64,000 bases of DNA from Coffea arabica (lineage: Eukaryota > Streptophyta > Magnoliopsida > Gentianales > Rubiaceae), in NCBI RefSeq assembly GCF_036785885.1, contig NC_092317.1, positions 4,280,501-4,344,500 of the forward strand, written 5' to 3'. Each line of letters starts with the position of its first letter. The stretch's first letter is position 1. Position numbers and translations under genes: made by a program. A model generated the notes under the pieces. It saw only the letters and a program-made list of their open reading frames with translations, ran no database searches and had not been told where the DNA came from. This document shows, in pieces, positions 1 through 11,700 of the stretch.

Positions 1-817
1 ATTGGGTTTAAAATGGGACAAATCCCAATTGTACCCATTAATTGATGGGAAATTTTGGAAAATACTTGGGTACCCATTAGGCTCAAATAGCAAGGGCTCT
101 GTTTGGATTAGCTGTTTTTTGGGGTGTTTTTGAAATATTTTATTGTCGCAATGTATATGAAAAATTTTTACTATAAATTTTTTTTGAAATATTTGATATA
201 CTAATATGGATGAGATATTTTTTGAGTTATTGTATATTACTGTAACATTGTATTTGAAAAATTTGTTTTTTGAAAATATAGCCAATCCAAACGGAGTCTT
301 AGATTCAAAAATTATCTTTAACAATTTTTATAGTCATACCAACGAATATAATCTAGCAATCTTCCTAGTCATTATCCATAAGAATTTCCAGCATTTCAGT
401 CAGTTTAGACCTGTCATCCTTGGACAATGATGAGGATAAATATTCGACACCCTAAGTGCCTTGGCCATCTTGATATATGTTGGAATATGGCTGTATTATA
501 TCTATCTTTTCCTTTATTTGTTAATCCAATTTTTGGTGAGAATCCTGAGTATAAAGCACTTGCATGTTTATTTAATAAAACTAAAAGAAATTTAATAAAT
601 CAAAAATCTTAAAGTTATATAAAAAATAAAAAATGAATTAAAGGAAAAATATATATAGAAAATAGATTTGGGTATTGGGCGGGATCAATCTAAACCCATC
701 CCAAAGTGATCCCGCCCAAATTAGTCCCAAAACACATATGGGTAAGGTTGGACCCAAACTCATATGACTCGATTCCATCTTAAACCCAAGCAAATCCCGC
801 CTATTTTGCCACCTCTA
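1..817. mobile_element. Non-autonomous hAT-like element, left end outside window
   Basis: The stretch is rich in GGGT/ACCC words (repeated 'gggcggga', 'gacccaaac', 'acccatcccaa') and ends at 817 with TTGCCACCTCTA, close to the TTGCCACCCCTA terminus of the complete hAT element at 13.3-13.9 kb. The left terminus lies before base 1, so the target duplication cannot be tested. A second small element is nested at about 94-302. No transposase frame is visible. The family call rests on the terminus and word composition and is an inference. Confidence 0.55.
94..302. mobile_element. MITE with GTTTGGAT termini, nested copy
   Basis: A roughly 209-bp AT-rich element whose ends are inverted relatives: GGGCTCTGTTTGGATT on the left and AATCCAAACGGAGTCT on the right. 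Its interior (words such as GAAATATTTGATATA and GTATATGA) resembles related elements at 26.45, 30.3, 45.15 and 53.35 kb. It interrupts the hAT-like element around it and is therefore younger. Exact ends and target duplication are unclear. Confidence 0.55.
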
Positions 818-1092
818 CTTGTTATACTATATCTTTACAATGGTAGCCATATATACTTTATCGTGTTATTAAGGGGAAAAAAGAAAGAAAAACCATATTT
901 AGATAAGTGCAAATGTATTACGAGAACAATAGATAACTGCGAAAAACCAAAGGCTAATGACTAAACTGACTTGCGAATCACATCCAGAAAATGCAAATCA
1001 AGTATCCCTCATCTACTTGAACAATCATCAAAAATCAGATTCTCCATTAGAAGCCAAAATACAAAATGTAAATAGAATAGTCGACTCCATAG

Positions 1093-1827
1093 TTAATTAT
1101 ATGTATGCATCTCCAGATAGCCCGCGATCAGACATTGTTTTGATCCTCCGAGCAGCATCTCACCTTCAGTTGCATAAGACGAAAATCCAACTTTCAAGTT
1201 CCTGCAATGAACATCGAAAACAAGATGATATCTCTTGTGAGTAATCTTCATAATATAGGTTGAATTGGCCCAAACCCTCAAATCAAAATCAACAGCTCCA
1301 TCAGCCCTTGAGTCATTAGCAATGGCACTCGCGACTGAACTTTCCAACCACGCTTTTGGATGCACCACAAACCTCGTCACATCCATTGGTGCTTCACGAA
1401 ATGTTCCAATTGTTTCCGTGGAAAGAATCTTCGTGGCATCGTACAAGACTGATACCTCAATATTTTCAAAAGTGACAGCATGGTGCTTAGCCGGGTTCGT
1501 GATCGAGATCCCTATGCTCCAATTTGCTGTTATTGGAATATCATTAATATTATCACTCCTAGTGGAAAGCTTGGGAGCAGAGAATGAGAAAGATTCTACT
1601 TGAAACCGGGGATCTTTGAAATTATTAACCAGTTCAATCGTGTATCCAAACAATGCAGGACATAGAAGCACGAGGATTATGCAGGCAACAATAGCACAGA
1701 TTCTACCGCATGGGGATTCTTGGGTGGGTCTGGGGGCAACTTGATCGGCACCCATGAATTGTCGATTATCAACTATGGGAACCACAACCTGTCGGAAGCC
1801 ATGTTTAGATGGTGCAGAAGAACTCAT
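1093..1827 (-). CDS. NDR1/HIN1-like protein (LEA_2 family), copy a
   Basis: Single-exon gene for a membrane-anchored protein of 244 residues. The layout is that of the NDR1/HIN1-like family: a soluble basic/proline N-terminus, one hydrophobic segment at about residues 43-64, then a LEA_2-like beta domain with the hallmark ANWSIGISITNP at 101-112 followed by an EVSVLY strand. Family members sit in the plasma membrane with the LEA_2 domain outside and several act in pathogen or stress signalling; the role of this one is not known. The start MSSSAP is preferred because array members at 16.7 and 19.8 kb also begin MSS; an in-frame ATG seven codons upstream (1848) is possible. It is the most divergent array member and lacks the WPGK block. 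Confidence 0.85.
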   Translation of the reverse strand: MSSSAPSKHGFRQVVVPIVDNRQFMGADQVAPRPTQESPCGRICAIVACIILVLLCPALFGYTIELVNNFKDPRFQVESFSFSAPKLSTRSDNINDIPITANWSIGISITNPAKHHAVTFENIEVSVLYDATKILSTETIGTFREAPMDVTRFVVHPKAWLESSVASAIANDSRADGAVDFDLRVWANSTYIMKITHKRYHLVFDVHCRNLKVGFSSYATEGEMLLGGSKQCLIAGYLEMHTYN

Positions 1828-1863
1828 CTTGACTGAGTATGTTTGCACTTGGCAATTGGAATG

Positions 1864-1966
1864 TTAGCATGATTATAGGAGATTTGTTTAGCATATTTAT
1901 AACATAATCATAGTAGATTTGTTTAGCATAATTGTAGCATAATTATAGGAGATTTACTTAGTATAA
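1864..1966. repeat. Short tandem repeat upstream of NHL copy a
   Basis: Three degenerate units of roughly 35-45 bp built around AGGAGATTTGTTTAGCATA lie directly 5' of the copy-a gene (to its right, because the gene is on the minus strand). A similar word run (TTAGCATG..., GGATTTACTTAGTA) occurs at about 17.13-17.18 kb beside the broken copies, so this may be old shared promoter sequence of the array. Confidence 0.5.
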
Positions 1967-1990
1967 TAGCAAATATTTTTATGTATAAAT

Positions 1991-2691
1991 AGATATTTTA
2001 TTCCTATATAAAAAATATTATATACACAATTTTTCTCTGTCATTTTTTCTGTTAACATGGAAATTTATTAATCAGGAGTTGAGGCTAATTTATTTATTTA
2101 TGTCTCAAGTTCTCAACTAGTGGTACATTTCAGCATCAACTTTCTGTTTCGGCGATGTTTGGTTCTCTAGCAATAGAGAGATAAGAGTTCTAAGTCGACC
2201 CAAAGATATGCTTGGTTCTCTAGCAATACAGATTGATGTGAGATAGAGTTCTAAGTCGACCCAAAGAAATTAATGGGTAAAGATCGATCCTATAAAATGA
2301 TGAAAATCCCTTTTCCTATGCCTCATATTTTGGCAACTGGTGGGTCAATCTTTTACTAGGTTCTTTCACAAAATAAAAATCAAGAAGAAATTATATCAAA
2401 CGTGGAGTCAACATGTAAATTATCTCCATTTGGTAATCGTAGAAACGCAAATGGATTTAATCGAATATAAGTCTATGCATGTCAAATTGTTGGGATTAGT
2501 CAAATCCAATCCAAATTCATTGTGTTTTTCATTGGTATCCATCTAACATCTTAATGCATACCGCATAAAATAATATGGGTTGAGGTAGGGGGTTGATTTT
2601 GTGTAATTCAGGCCCATACCCGTATTGACATGCACATTGCACACCTTAATTGTTATAATTAATTGATGAACTAGTATAATCATGTCCTATA
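1991..2691. other. Intergenic, duplicated segments, no gene
   Basis: AT-rich sequence without a convincing coding frame. Bases 2067-2116 recur at 4019-4068 with only a few differences, and about 2395-2430 (words GTGGAGTCAACATG, TAAATTAT) recurs at about 4350-4400, 7700-7735 and 8240-8280. These copies look like footprints of the segmental duplications that made the NHL array. Confidence 0.5.
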
Positions 2692-4006
2692 ATGTTTTAT
2701 GAGAAAATTATTCAAAATGTCCTTCACATTTTATAGAATGACTTTTTTCGTCCCTCACTTTTATTTTACGTACCTTACAAATTCACATTAGTCAAATTTG
2801 GTCAATACCTAGGTTTTCAACTAGTTTTTGGTCGGAATTCACCACATACCTTGCATGTGATTATTTTTTAGGGATAAAATTATCAAATTAAATTTTACAT
2901 AATCAGATTCATAGTCCCTCACATTTCACAAAATGAATTTTTTCATTCCTTATTGACCATGTGTATGAATAATTTTTTTTAACCTATGTATATATCTATT
3001 TGATTTCACCTTAACAGTACGCATAGCATATAATATATTTCTATTTAATTTCACATAAACAGACTAATTGTAGTTGTACACATACTATTCAATAGATATA
3101 TACATAAGTTTAAAACTAACAATTTTGTTTTAAACTCACGTATATATCTATTTGGTTTCACGATGTGAACCTATTCAATGTTTGTGGCCATTTCTCTTGT
3201 GGTAATAATTCATTTATTGAGTTGTACAATAAGATCATCTCTAATTAATGGGTTCTAATTCGAATTCTATAGTCATGCTAACAAATTGTAATTTAAATCG
3301 AAAATTTCTACTCGACACTCTTAAGACCAACAGTTGAATTATTTGTATTGTAATTGTTTTAAGATTTCAAAGTGCCAATCACTTCTTTTTATCATACTTT
3401 TCCTTTGTTTATTTTTCTGTCCCAATTTAATTCGATATAAACACTCAATAATGTTTAGCATTAAATGTCTTCTTTGTTTTCAATTTTCGAGTAAAAAGAA
3501 ATAAACATGAGTACAAAACTAACAATTTTTTTAAACTCATGTATATATCTATTTGATTTTACCTGAACAATACATTAAGGAGAAATCAAATAGAGATATA
3601 TTACATGATATTCATATTATTTAGGTGAAATTAAATAAATATATACATAGGTTTAAAAAAAACTATTCGGACACATGATCAATGAGGGATAAAAAATTCA
3701 TTTTGTAAAATATGAGAAATAGAAAATTTTATTTTGTGAAATGTGAGGGACGAAAAAATTTATTTTATGAAATGGGAGGGATTATGGATTGGATTATGTA
3801 AAATTTGATTTGACATTTTTGCTTTTTAAAAATGATCACATGCTGATAGATTCCGATAAAAAAATTAGTCGAAAACCTAGGTAAGGATCAAATTTAACTA
3901 ATGTGAATTTATAAGGGACGTAAAATTATACTTTTAAAAGTGAAGAACGAAAAAAGTCATTTTGCAAAATGTAAAGGATGTTTTGAACAATTTTTCCATG
4001 TTTTAT
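2692..4006. mobile_element. Mutator-like non-autonomous element with long inverted repeats
   Basis: The element at 2701-3997 is flanked by a perfect 9-bp direct repeat ATGTTTTAT (2692-2700 and 3998-4006), the size made by Mutator-superfamily transposition. The first ~300 bp and last ~350 bp are inverted copies of each other: the left end GAGAAAATTATTCAAAATG pairs with a right end reading GGAAAAATTGTTCAAAACA on the other strand, and homology continues through the GACTTTTTTCGT block. The centre is AT-rich and carries further inverted pieces around TATATATCTATTTG. No transposase is present, so it would need one supplied in trans. Confidence 0.85.
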
Positions 4007-5432
4007 TACCTAAAATTTATGAATCAGGGGTTGAGGCTAATTTATTTATTTATGTCTCAAGTTCTTTATACTCTCAATAACCAATTCTTTTTCATCAATC
4101 ACTCCAAATAATAGTTGCAAATCAAAATATTCAGCCATATTAAAAGTTTTCAAAAGTTTTTGCATCATCAACAAACCTAGCAAATTATAAGGGAAATAAG
4201 TTATCCGCTCCACTTGTTGTGTTTATGCACCTCTATCTTTTGTTCGTGATTATTTGAATTGGATAAAATGCGCTTATTTTTGGCCTCATATTTTGGAAAC
4301 CCATGGAGATGTTTTTTTTAGTTCTTTTATATAATGTTAAACAAATAGGAATATTAGGACGTGAAAAGTGGCCTCAATAAATTGGAATATTGTCCATCAC
4401 TAATTATTTGCAAAAAGACATATACCCCATGAGATTTGTTTATCAAAATTTCACTGCACTTGCACTCTCCACTGATTAAGAAGTTACATCCTTTCTTTTA
4501 TATATTTGTCAAGTTGGTTTTAGTCTTACATCATTTGGTATACTTTTCTACTAGATTGGTGTACATTAGTATTCGATGTAACTTGAACACTAAAATGGGT
4601 GAAATGATACACTTGAGATTTACATCAACCAAATAGTATAACACTACATGAACGAATGGGTGAAAAGATACACTTGAGATTTATATCAACCAAATACGGT
4701 AGCCATTAACAAATGAATGTATAACAAAAAAATCCTTTACCAATGGTCCCGTGGAAATAATAATGGCTTAAAAAAAAATTTGCGCCACTTTGGTGTCAAG
4801 CTAAATTTTTTTTTGGGGGGTACTATTATGATGTTCACCATCTGAAGTACCTTTTTTGGTATGGGTTAGGTGATTCAGAAAAAGTAAGTGTAAATGAGAA
4901 ATTTCGAATTCCAATTCTTCCACTTATACTATGAAAAAATTTTGAAAAATGCTATTAAAATTTTTTACCTCTGTTCTAAGGGAAAAAAATGCCGTCAAAA
5001 CTGTTACTTGTTCGCCCGAATTATACAATTAGTGGTGGAAATTCGGGATGGAAAACACGAGACTATAATTGATGTAAAAAATGAGTTGTATAAAATAGGT
5101 CAATCCATGGGTTGATACAATTAATCTGTTTACTAACACATAAAACTCAGTTTTCTCCTAAAACTACACCAAGAAATAGAAAGAATATCTCTTAGCTTAT
5201 ACAGTTTTTCTCTTGCATAGCTTTGCAATTCTTTTCTTTAAAAGTTTTTCTTTCTCTATGAAACAAAAACATAATTAACTTTTTTTTTAATGAGACGCTA
5301 AAGCATTCAAAAAATTAAGAGAACATCACACAAAGAATGAAAGAGGCTCAAGTTTTACTCGTTTGCATAACTTCTATGTAAAAAAATTAGGAGTCAAATT
5401 GGACGACACGACGACATGCCAACTTGATGGTC
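4007..5432. other. Intergenic between NHL copies, tandem repeat, no gene
   Basis: AT-rich DNA. It holds a second copy of a 50-bp segment also found at 2067 (here 4019-4068), a partial copy of the GTGGAGTCAACATG segment (about 4340-4400), and a tandem pair of about 62-bp units around 4595-4700 sharing GATACACTTGAGATTT. The short open frames at 4436 and 4894 have no recognisable motif and AT-driven composition. Confidence 0.5.
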
Positions 5433-6287
5433 CTAAAAACAGTTCTTGCACCCAAGTATCTTTGAACTGGTTCCATCACTTGCAAACAAAACCTTGATAT
5501 TTAAGCAATCAAAATCCTTATGAATCCAATTTTTACCTGGCCATAATGGATTAACGTGTCGGTGTCGAACCCGCAACTTAACATTAAAATCCCCGATTCC
5601 TCCTCGCAAATCCTTTGAGATCGCTCTGGCAGCCGATTCAGTTACACCTGCAAACAAGTGATCATTGAGATCCTGCAAACATGCTTGTGATTCAGCAGCC
5701 AAGGTAGTTGTGTTTTTGGGTCCTTGACGCAAAGGCGCAATCCTGGTAGAGCAAAGATTCTGGTCGGCCTCGTAAAATAGCGATACCTCAAGGCCATCAT
5801 AAACAATATGGCTTCGTTTGTTAGGATTCGTGACCATAATTCCCATAGTCCAATTTGTTGAAATTTGAGAATTAGAAATGTTAGGAGGGGACACTGAAAT
5901 AGAGTCAATCTGAAACTCGGGAGAGTAGTTAGTATAAACACTATAAGCAGTGACAAACCAAATGAAAAATGGCATTCCTGCAATCACTCCTAGAACGAAG
6001 AGAATCCATACTATGGCGAGACAAGGAAGAAGGCAAGGGTGAGGACGTAAATCGTCATGGACAAGATGGTTGTTTGGGTGGTGGTGCACGACGGTGTTAG
6101 GTATTGGAACAATTACCGGTTGAACATCCACGGCAGGGTAAGAGATGCGCTGCGCTGATTGTTGGGCGGCTGTTCGTGGCCATCCTCTGCATCGAAGGAA
6201 CTCATGCTCTCGGACTATTAAAAAAAAAAACGCGTGTATCGAATTAACTATGTAATATGTATTATATAGAGGAAGGATCCGTGTCAC
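5433..6287 (-). CDS. NDR1/HIN1-like protein copy b, ancestral start out of frame
   Basis: The open frame (284 residues from 6287) carries an NHL body: a hydrophobic segment at about 88-115, STNWTMGIMVTNPNKR at 143-158, a EVSLFYEAD strand, and near the C-terminus WPGKNW. However, the start expected from copy c (ATGAGTTCC) lies at 6205 in another frame. Relative to copy c, a 5-nt tandem duplication (GCGCA, near 6146-6155) separates that start from the body. The first ~47 residues of the long frame (MTRILPLYNTYY...) have no family counterpart. The gene is therefore either newly broken or uses an upstream start or an unseen splice. The remainder is uninterrupted, which suggests a recent change or continued expression. 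Confidence 0.6.
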   Translation of the reverse strand: MTRILPLYNTYYIVNSIHAFFFLIVREHEFLRCRGWPRTAAQQSAQRISYPAVDVQPVIVPIPNTVVHHHPNNHLVHDDLRPHPCLLPCLAIVWILFVLGVIAGMPFFIWFVTAYSVYTNYSPEFQIDSISVSPPNISNSQISTNWTMGIMVTNPNKRSHIVYDGLEVSLFYEADQNLCSTRIAPLRQGPKNTTTLAAESQACLQDLNDHLFAGVTESAARAISKDLRGGIGDFNVKLRVRHRHVNPLWPGKNWIHKDFDCLNIKVLFASDGTSSKILGCKNCF

Positions 6288-8440
6288 GGCCGAGTTGTCT
6301 TGTTCGGGCTTTTCTCAAACAAAAGCGTAGCAAGGAGCACCTTAGTCCCAGGTTCTTGGGATAAGGCCAGAACTTGGATTCAAAAGGGACTCTACTTGTA
6401 GTAACTTAGTGAGATTCGTACTCTTGAATGTGACAACTACTATGGGGTTAGAGGATAAGCTCAATATCCTCATAGTCTATCAGATGAAGACTTTTATAAG
6501 TAATAGAAGGTTGAGCCAAGAAAAGGTACACAATTCAATACACCAAATTCCTTAAGCTGGTCAGACATCTCAGAGAAAATGTCTACTGACTAGTGACTGC
6601 AATACTGGCAATGGCATCTCGACCGACTCTTTTCTGCTTCTTGCCTTCTTGCTTGCTAGGAAGTTGGAACGGAACATCACCTTCGTTTGGCTTTGTTTTA
6701 ACCAACAAAGTATAAATAAAACCAAGCATCAATTCATGATCTTTAATGAGGGTACTAATTGCATGGTTATGTCATCTAAGCCGAATATTTAACAGAATGA
6801 ACAATTGAATGCATATTCGTAGTGTAGCCCCGCGGATTGACCTTACGTGTACCAAAACATTGGCAAAATTTGATGCATTTGCTCTAGTTTTTGCTATCCA
6901 ACACTAGAGGATAACAAATCGCTCTAATGGTTTGGATTACTTAATAGGTATTTATATTTATAATGTACCAATTATTAAATATATTTTAAATACTATATAT
7001 ATTTATAATGTACCAATTATTAGATAACAATCATTGATCATTTACAAATTCAAATACCTTTACAATATCGTAAACAATTAAAGAGGATTTCAAATCTTTC
7101 GTCAAATCCCTCAATCCAAATGCAGCAAGAAAAATGCTTCACAATGAAATCCGCTATTGCCTTTGTATGTTCTGGATTTGGGAAATTAGTGTTTTTAAAG
7201 TAATTATATCTAAACAAGTGTGATGATTTAGAATAATGATTTGTTCGCTCCACCTTTTAGTTTTACGCAGTCCTACTTTTGTTTTTTTACCGATTTAAAA
7301 TGAGTAAAAAAAGCGCTTGTTCCTAGGCCGCCTGATATGATGTTAAAGAACCATCTTCTTAAAATTCTCATCGATCGATCCTTTCAAATATAATTTATTT
7401 TCTTTATTCATGGGTCAAAATCACCATCGCTGTTAATGGAATGAATAGGTTGTTTTTTTTTTTTTTCTCTTTTTGTCAAAAACCAACCAACTATTGAGCC
7501 CCTGGTTGGTCGAGACCGGAACAAATTTTCCCTCTTCCAAAAAAAAAAAAAAAATCTATTTAAGGAGTAACAACTTATATATTTGTATGCGCTTATAATT
7601 CTTAAAATTACCATATAATGCTATCACTTTGCTTTTTTTTTTTTTTTTTTTACTAACTAGTTCTCTCACATAATAGAAAACAAATATGAATTTTATTAAG
7701 CAAAAAGTGGAGTCAACATGTAAATTATACTTCATTACTAAGCGGTTAGTTGATCCTCTTTTATGTATTGAAAAAAAAATTACATTAGATGAGATTATGA
7801 TTCATTGGAGAAAATAACACGGTTAGTTGATCAGTATATGATGTCACACTCTTCGGACTTCTTTATTTAGGATTGGGTTTTAGTAGTAGGGAACATGAAC
7901 GCTCTTTTACTTTTGTTATCACTTAGTCTAAGCCGCAATTTAGCTTCACTTATTCAGCTATGGTAGGATTTTAGACACAAAACAGGCTTCATTGTTTCCC
8001 AGATTGATAAAATGCTTCCAAAAAAAAAGAAGAAGCCATTTTCTATTCCAATGCAGGTCAAAGCAACCTCAGAGTACAACTTTCTTGCAAAGAAAGAATA
8101 GAAAATTGGCAAAGAAAATTTGAAGAAGTTTATTTTATATAATGTATTAAAAACATGGATTTAGAATGGAGGGGTGTGAATTTATCCCCTTCCAACTTAT
8201 TCATTTTATATAATGTAAAACAAATAGAAATTTTAGGACATGAAAAGTGGAGTCAATATGTAAATTATTTTCCATCACCAATATATAACACAGACGATTG
8301 TGTTAAGTAAACGAGATCCTCTATCCATTATATTTGTTCATCTTCTTATTTAATGTAAAACTACGTAGTTCCACTTGCTAATATTGCTGACGTGGCACCT
8401 AACATTGAATGCATATATTTAGAGATGTTTGGTAAATGGT
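6288..8440. other. Intergenic, AT-rich, no gene seen
   Basis: The 6290-6800 part is less AT-rich but shows no frame with recognisable motifs. Around 7450-7560 there is a poly-T run, a GGTTGGTCGAGACC word and a poly-A run, possibly a SINE remnant. Poly-T/poly-A tracts recur at 7635. Segments near 7690-7735 and 8215-8280 repeat the GTGGAGTCAACATG block of 2.4 kb, implying at least four copies of one ancestral NHL-flanking sequence. Confidence 0.4.
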
Positions 8441-8790
8441 TTCAAATTAAAGGACAATGCTACAGTGCCTATAGTTATGGTAACGATATTAAGGAAACCT
8501 GCTATTACAGGTTTCTATTACCTTTAGTGACAGATCCAATTTTTTAGTGACTTTTTAAATATTATATTAAAATAATTAATATTAACTTTAGTAAGTTTTT
8601 AATTAAAACTAGTAAGTTTATGCCTGAAAGGTAAGTTTTAGTCAAAATAGAAATTTACACTTTGAGTAATTTAATTTACTTATTATTTGACAAAATTTAC
8701 TTATGGTTGAATCAAACTTACTAATACTAAAAGTAAAAAATGTTCATATTTAAGTAAAAAAGTTACCGGTTTCTGAAAACGATTTTGGGT
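8441..8790. repeat. AT-rich repeat with AGTAAGTTT motifs (single copy)
   Basis: A block beginning near GTGCCTATAGTTATGG and carrying repeated AGTAAGTTT / AACTTACT words. The left part (GGTAACGATATTAAGG then CCTGCTATTACAGG) matches, in inverted orientation, the end of the large repeat cluster at 16.63-16.69 kb. It is probably a solitary member of that family. Family identity and exact ends are unresolved; no coding frame is present. Confidence 0.5.
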
Positions 8791-11700
8791 TCTGAAACAC
8801 TTCCGGGTATCATCTCTTTAAAGTCATCTGCCTTCTTATTACTTAGTTCTCAGTTCCAACGATACAATTGAATTCCCAGGCAAAGGATTCCACTTTAGTC
8901 CACACTTTCTCTTGGTTTCAATTGCATAAATTTTCTCACTTCCAAATTTTCATCTTCAGTTCCCACTTTCCCTCTATCCTTTCTCATCGATCGGTTGTTT
9001 TTGGGTGCTGCCATATGCGGATACAATAAAAGGGTTAGCGACGGTGGTAGCCAATCAAAGAGAGCAGTGCCGAGGTTAGTCCATAATGTCCACTTGAAAT
9101 CGTTTGATTATATTGCTGTAATTTATTTATATTTCATTTGTTTTGTTTGTCAAGATTTTCTTACGAAATCAAGGCTGAGTATTTGAAGATTTTATTGCAA
9201 TTTTGGGGCTGAAAATGTCCACTGAAACATCTAGGAAATGGTTGTAGTTTTGATTGTCTACGGGTAAAATATGGTTAATAGCCATATGAAACATCTAGGA
9301 AAGGACTTGAGACTAGGCGTTTAAGTTAAATGTGATTAATTTGTGAATGCATATAAGATGTTTGGTGAAATGTCAAAGAGAAATTTCTGTGTTATGATTG
9401 CTACTCGGTGCGAAAGGACTGAGAAGTGTAAGAATTTTTTCTGCCTGCAGTTCCACACTATTCTGGTCCATTGCCGCTGCAAGACCCCTGTTTGATGGTA
9501 TAAATGATTACTCATTTTAGAAAGAAAGAAAGAAAGTAATTGTAATACTATAGCATGAATTTGAAATCTGCTCAGGAATGAAACAATAATATTATCACCA
9601 TCAGATCAAGTGCCTGACCAATTGATGAAAGTTATTTGTCCACCAAATACTTTGTAACATGCTAACATTTATGTGCACATTAACATAAAGTACATGCCTA
9701 TTAGCTCATGAGTGTGTGTACATGAACAAAAATCAAATGCCAAGTTTTTATTTCCCCCCTTTATTTATTTCCACATGCACCTTTTGGTTATCCATCGATC
9801 TGGTATAGATATTCCCCAGTTCCTTATAAAAGTCATGGTTCATGTCCCTAATCAACTTCTTAAACAGAGGAAGATTATAATGTCAAAGATAAAACTACTG
9901 ATGACAAAGCAATGCAATGAATACTTTTCCACTAGCTCATGGATTCCGGATATAATTGTTAGCATAGCTAAAGCAAGTGACTTCAAGGCTCTAGGGAAAG
10001 TGGTGCAGGAGATACGAATAAGTACCACAACAAAAACTAAACTAATTCTTGTTTCAAATGACCACTATTGCCTATGTTTTAATAATGCATTAATTTAAGA
10101 TTAAAGAAAGGTTACATGATTAATGGCTATCTTTTCCAGCATTAGTAATCCAATAAACTAATCCAGACCACTCTCCCTCCAATAAAAGCTTTCAGATAGT
10201 CAAAACAGAAAAGTTCCAATTAAATATCCTTTTTCAAATCTTTACTGATGCTCATAAGTAGGATCTTTGATTTTTTTTTTTTGAGCCAAATTATCCTCCA
10301 ATATAACAGCATTCTCGGCTACAGGGCTAAAAGGCAGTAAATTTCATTTTAATCGTAACTTCCTGCAATTGGAGTTACAGCTTTGGCGGTCAGATTTTAC
10401 ATACAATTATTTCTGACCAAAATTTATGTATTTCATGCATGTTGAAAAGATCCCTTTTGTATTAGTGATGATTTATTCTTGTTTTGAAAATTCTATTCAA
10501 CAATTAACCGCATAATTTTGCTACACAAAATATACTACAATACTCTAAACTCCTGCAAAAGTGCCCGCATACAACAGTTTAGTTGAACGATTTTAGCTGA
10601 CATGAAAGTGAAATAATAAAGAAAGATCAAGAAAATTAAATACAGACCTGTGAATCTCTGTCTTCAGTTTCCAATTACCTGCTGCTTGTTGCTCTGTGCT
10701 TGATGGAATGATTCAGAGACTAAAAGAGCGCTTCTATGAAGAAAAAGTTTTTTTTTTTTTTGGGCAAGGAATATTCCAATATAATCAGATTTAACTAAAT
10801 GCCTTAATAGACAAGAATGTGATTGCTAGAGTTGTTACTTTAATAAAGGAAAAGAGCAGAGAAGGAAAAAAGGACTTGACAGTGCAGGCTATACGATCCT
10901 CCCCAAGGGAACCCAAGCCCCTTTAAATTCAAGAAAGGAAGATTATGAAATTGGGACAAAGTGTAATTCCTCAGCTGAAGCTAACTCAGGGGTCCCCTGT
11001 CCGCCCTTTTTCTTTTTGAAATGGTCCCTTGATCAACAGGTTTGGCGGCAAGGCAGCTAATGGTCAGAAGAGTTTTGGGAAAATTTTGGACATCGGAACC
11101 GTATTATATTACATGGGATTGAATCTCCCCCTTCTTCTTGGTTCAAGGGAAACTGAAACAAAATAGGAAACAGTGTTGCAAGATATCTAGGTAAAAGTAT
11201 TCATTTCTCTTTTGTTGATAATATTGATCATCTACTTCAAACTGTTTGTTCTTACTCCTAAAGCTAGTATTGTTGGTTTACTGGGCACAGAAGGTTTGGA
11301 CTCTCTAGGATTCTTGGGGTTCTGCTTTTGTATGGCGGCCATATGCTTTGTTTTTTATTTTATTACTTATTAAATCTCATATCATTCTTAGATATTTGAG
11401 AATATTATTAGATAAATTTAATATTGTCTTGATGATTGGAGAAGGGTGGTTTGGTTTCTCTGAGTTGTTGTTGTGGCTTTCAGCCTTATTCTGGTTTTTT
11501 ATACTTATATTCTCAAAATTGGTACAGGTGGTTTACTATAGAAATGTTCCTCGCATGGCTTGTTCTGCTGCTAAAGCTTAGGGACTTGAAGCACGCATAC
11601 GTTTTACTGTTATTATTGTCATCATTTGGTTATTTCCGCTTCCAAATATGCTAAAACTGAAAGTCATGTTCTTTTTCAGGACTGGATATCTCAACGGGAT

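Noticed and set aside
9712-10098. 128-codon open frame
   Set aside because: No recognisable motif, uneven composition, and no splice partners; likely chance in the 9-12 kb island.
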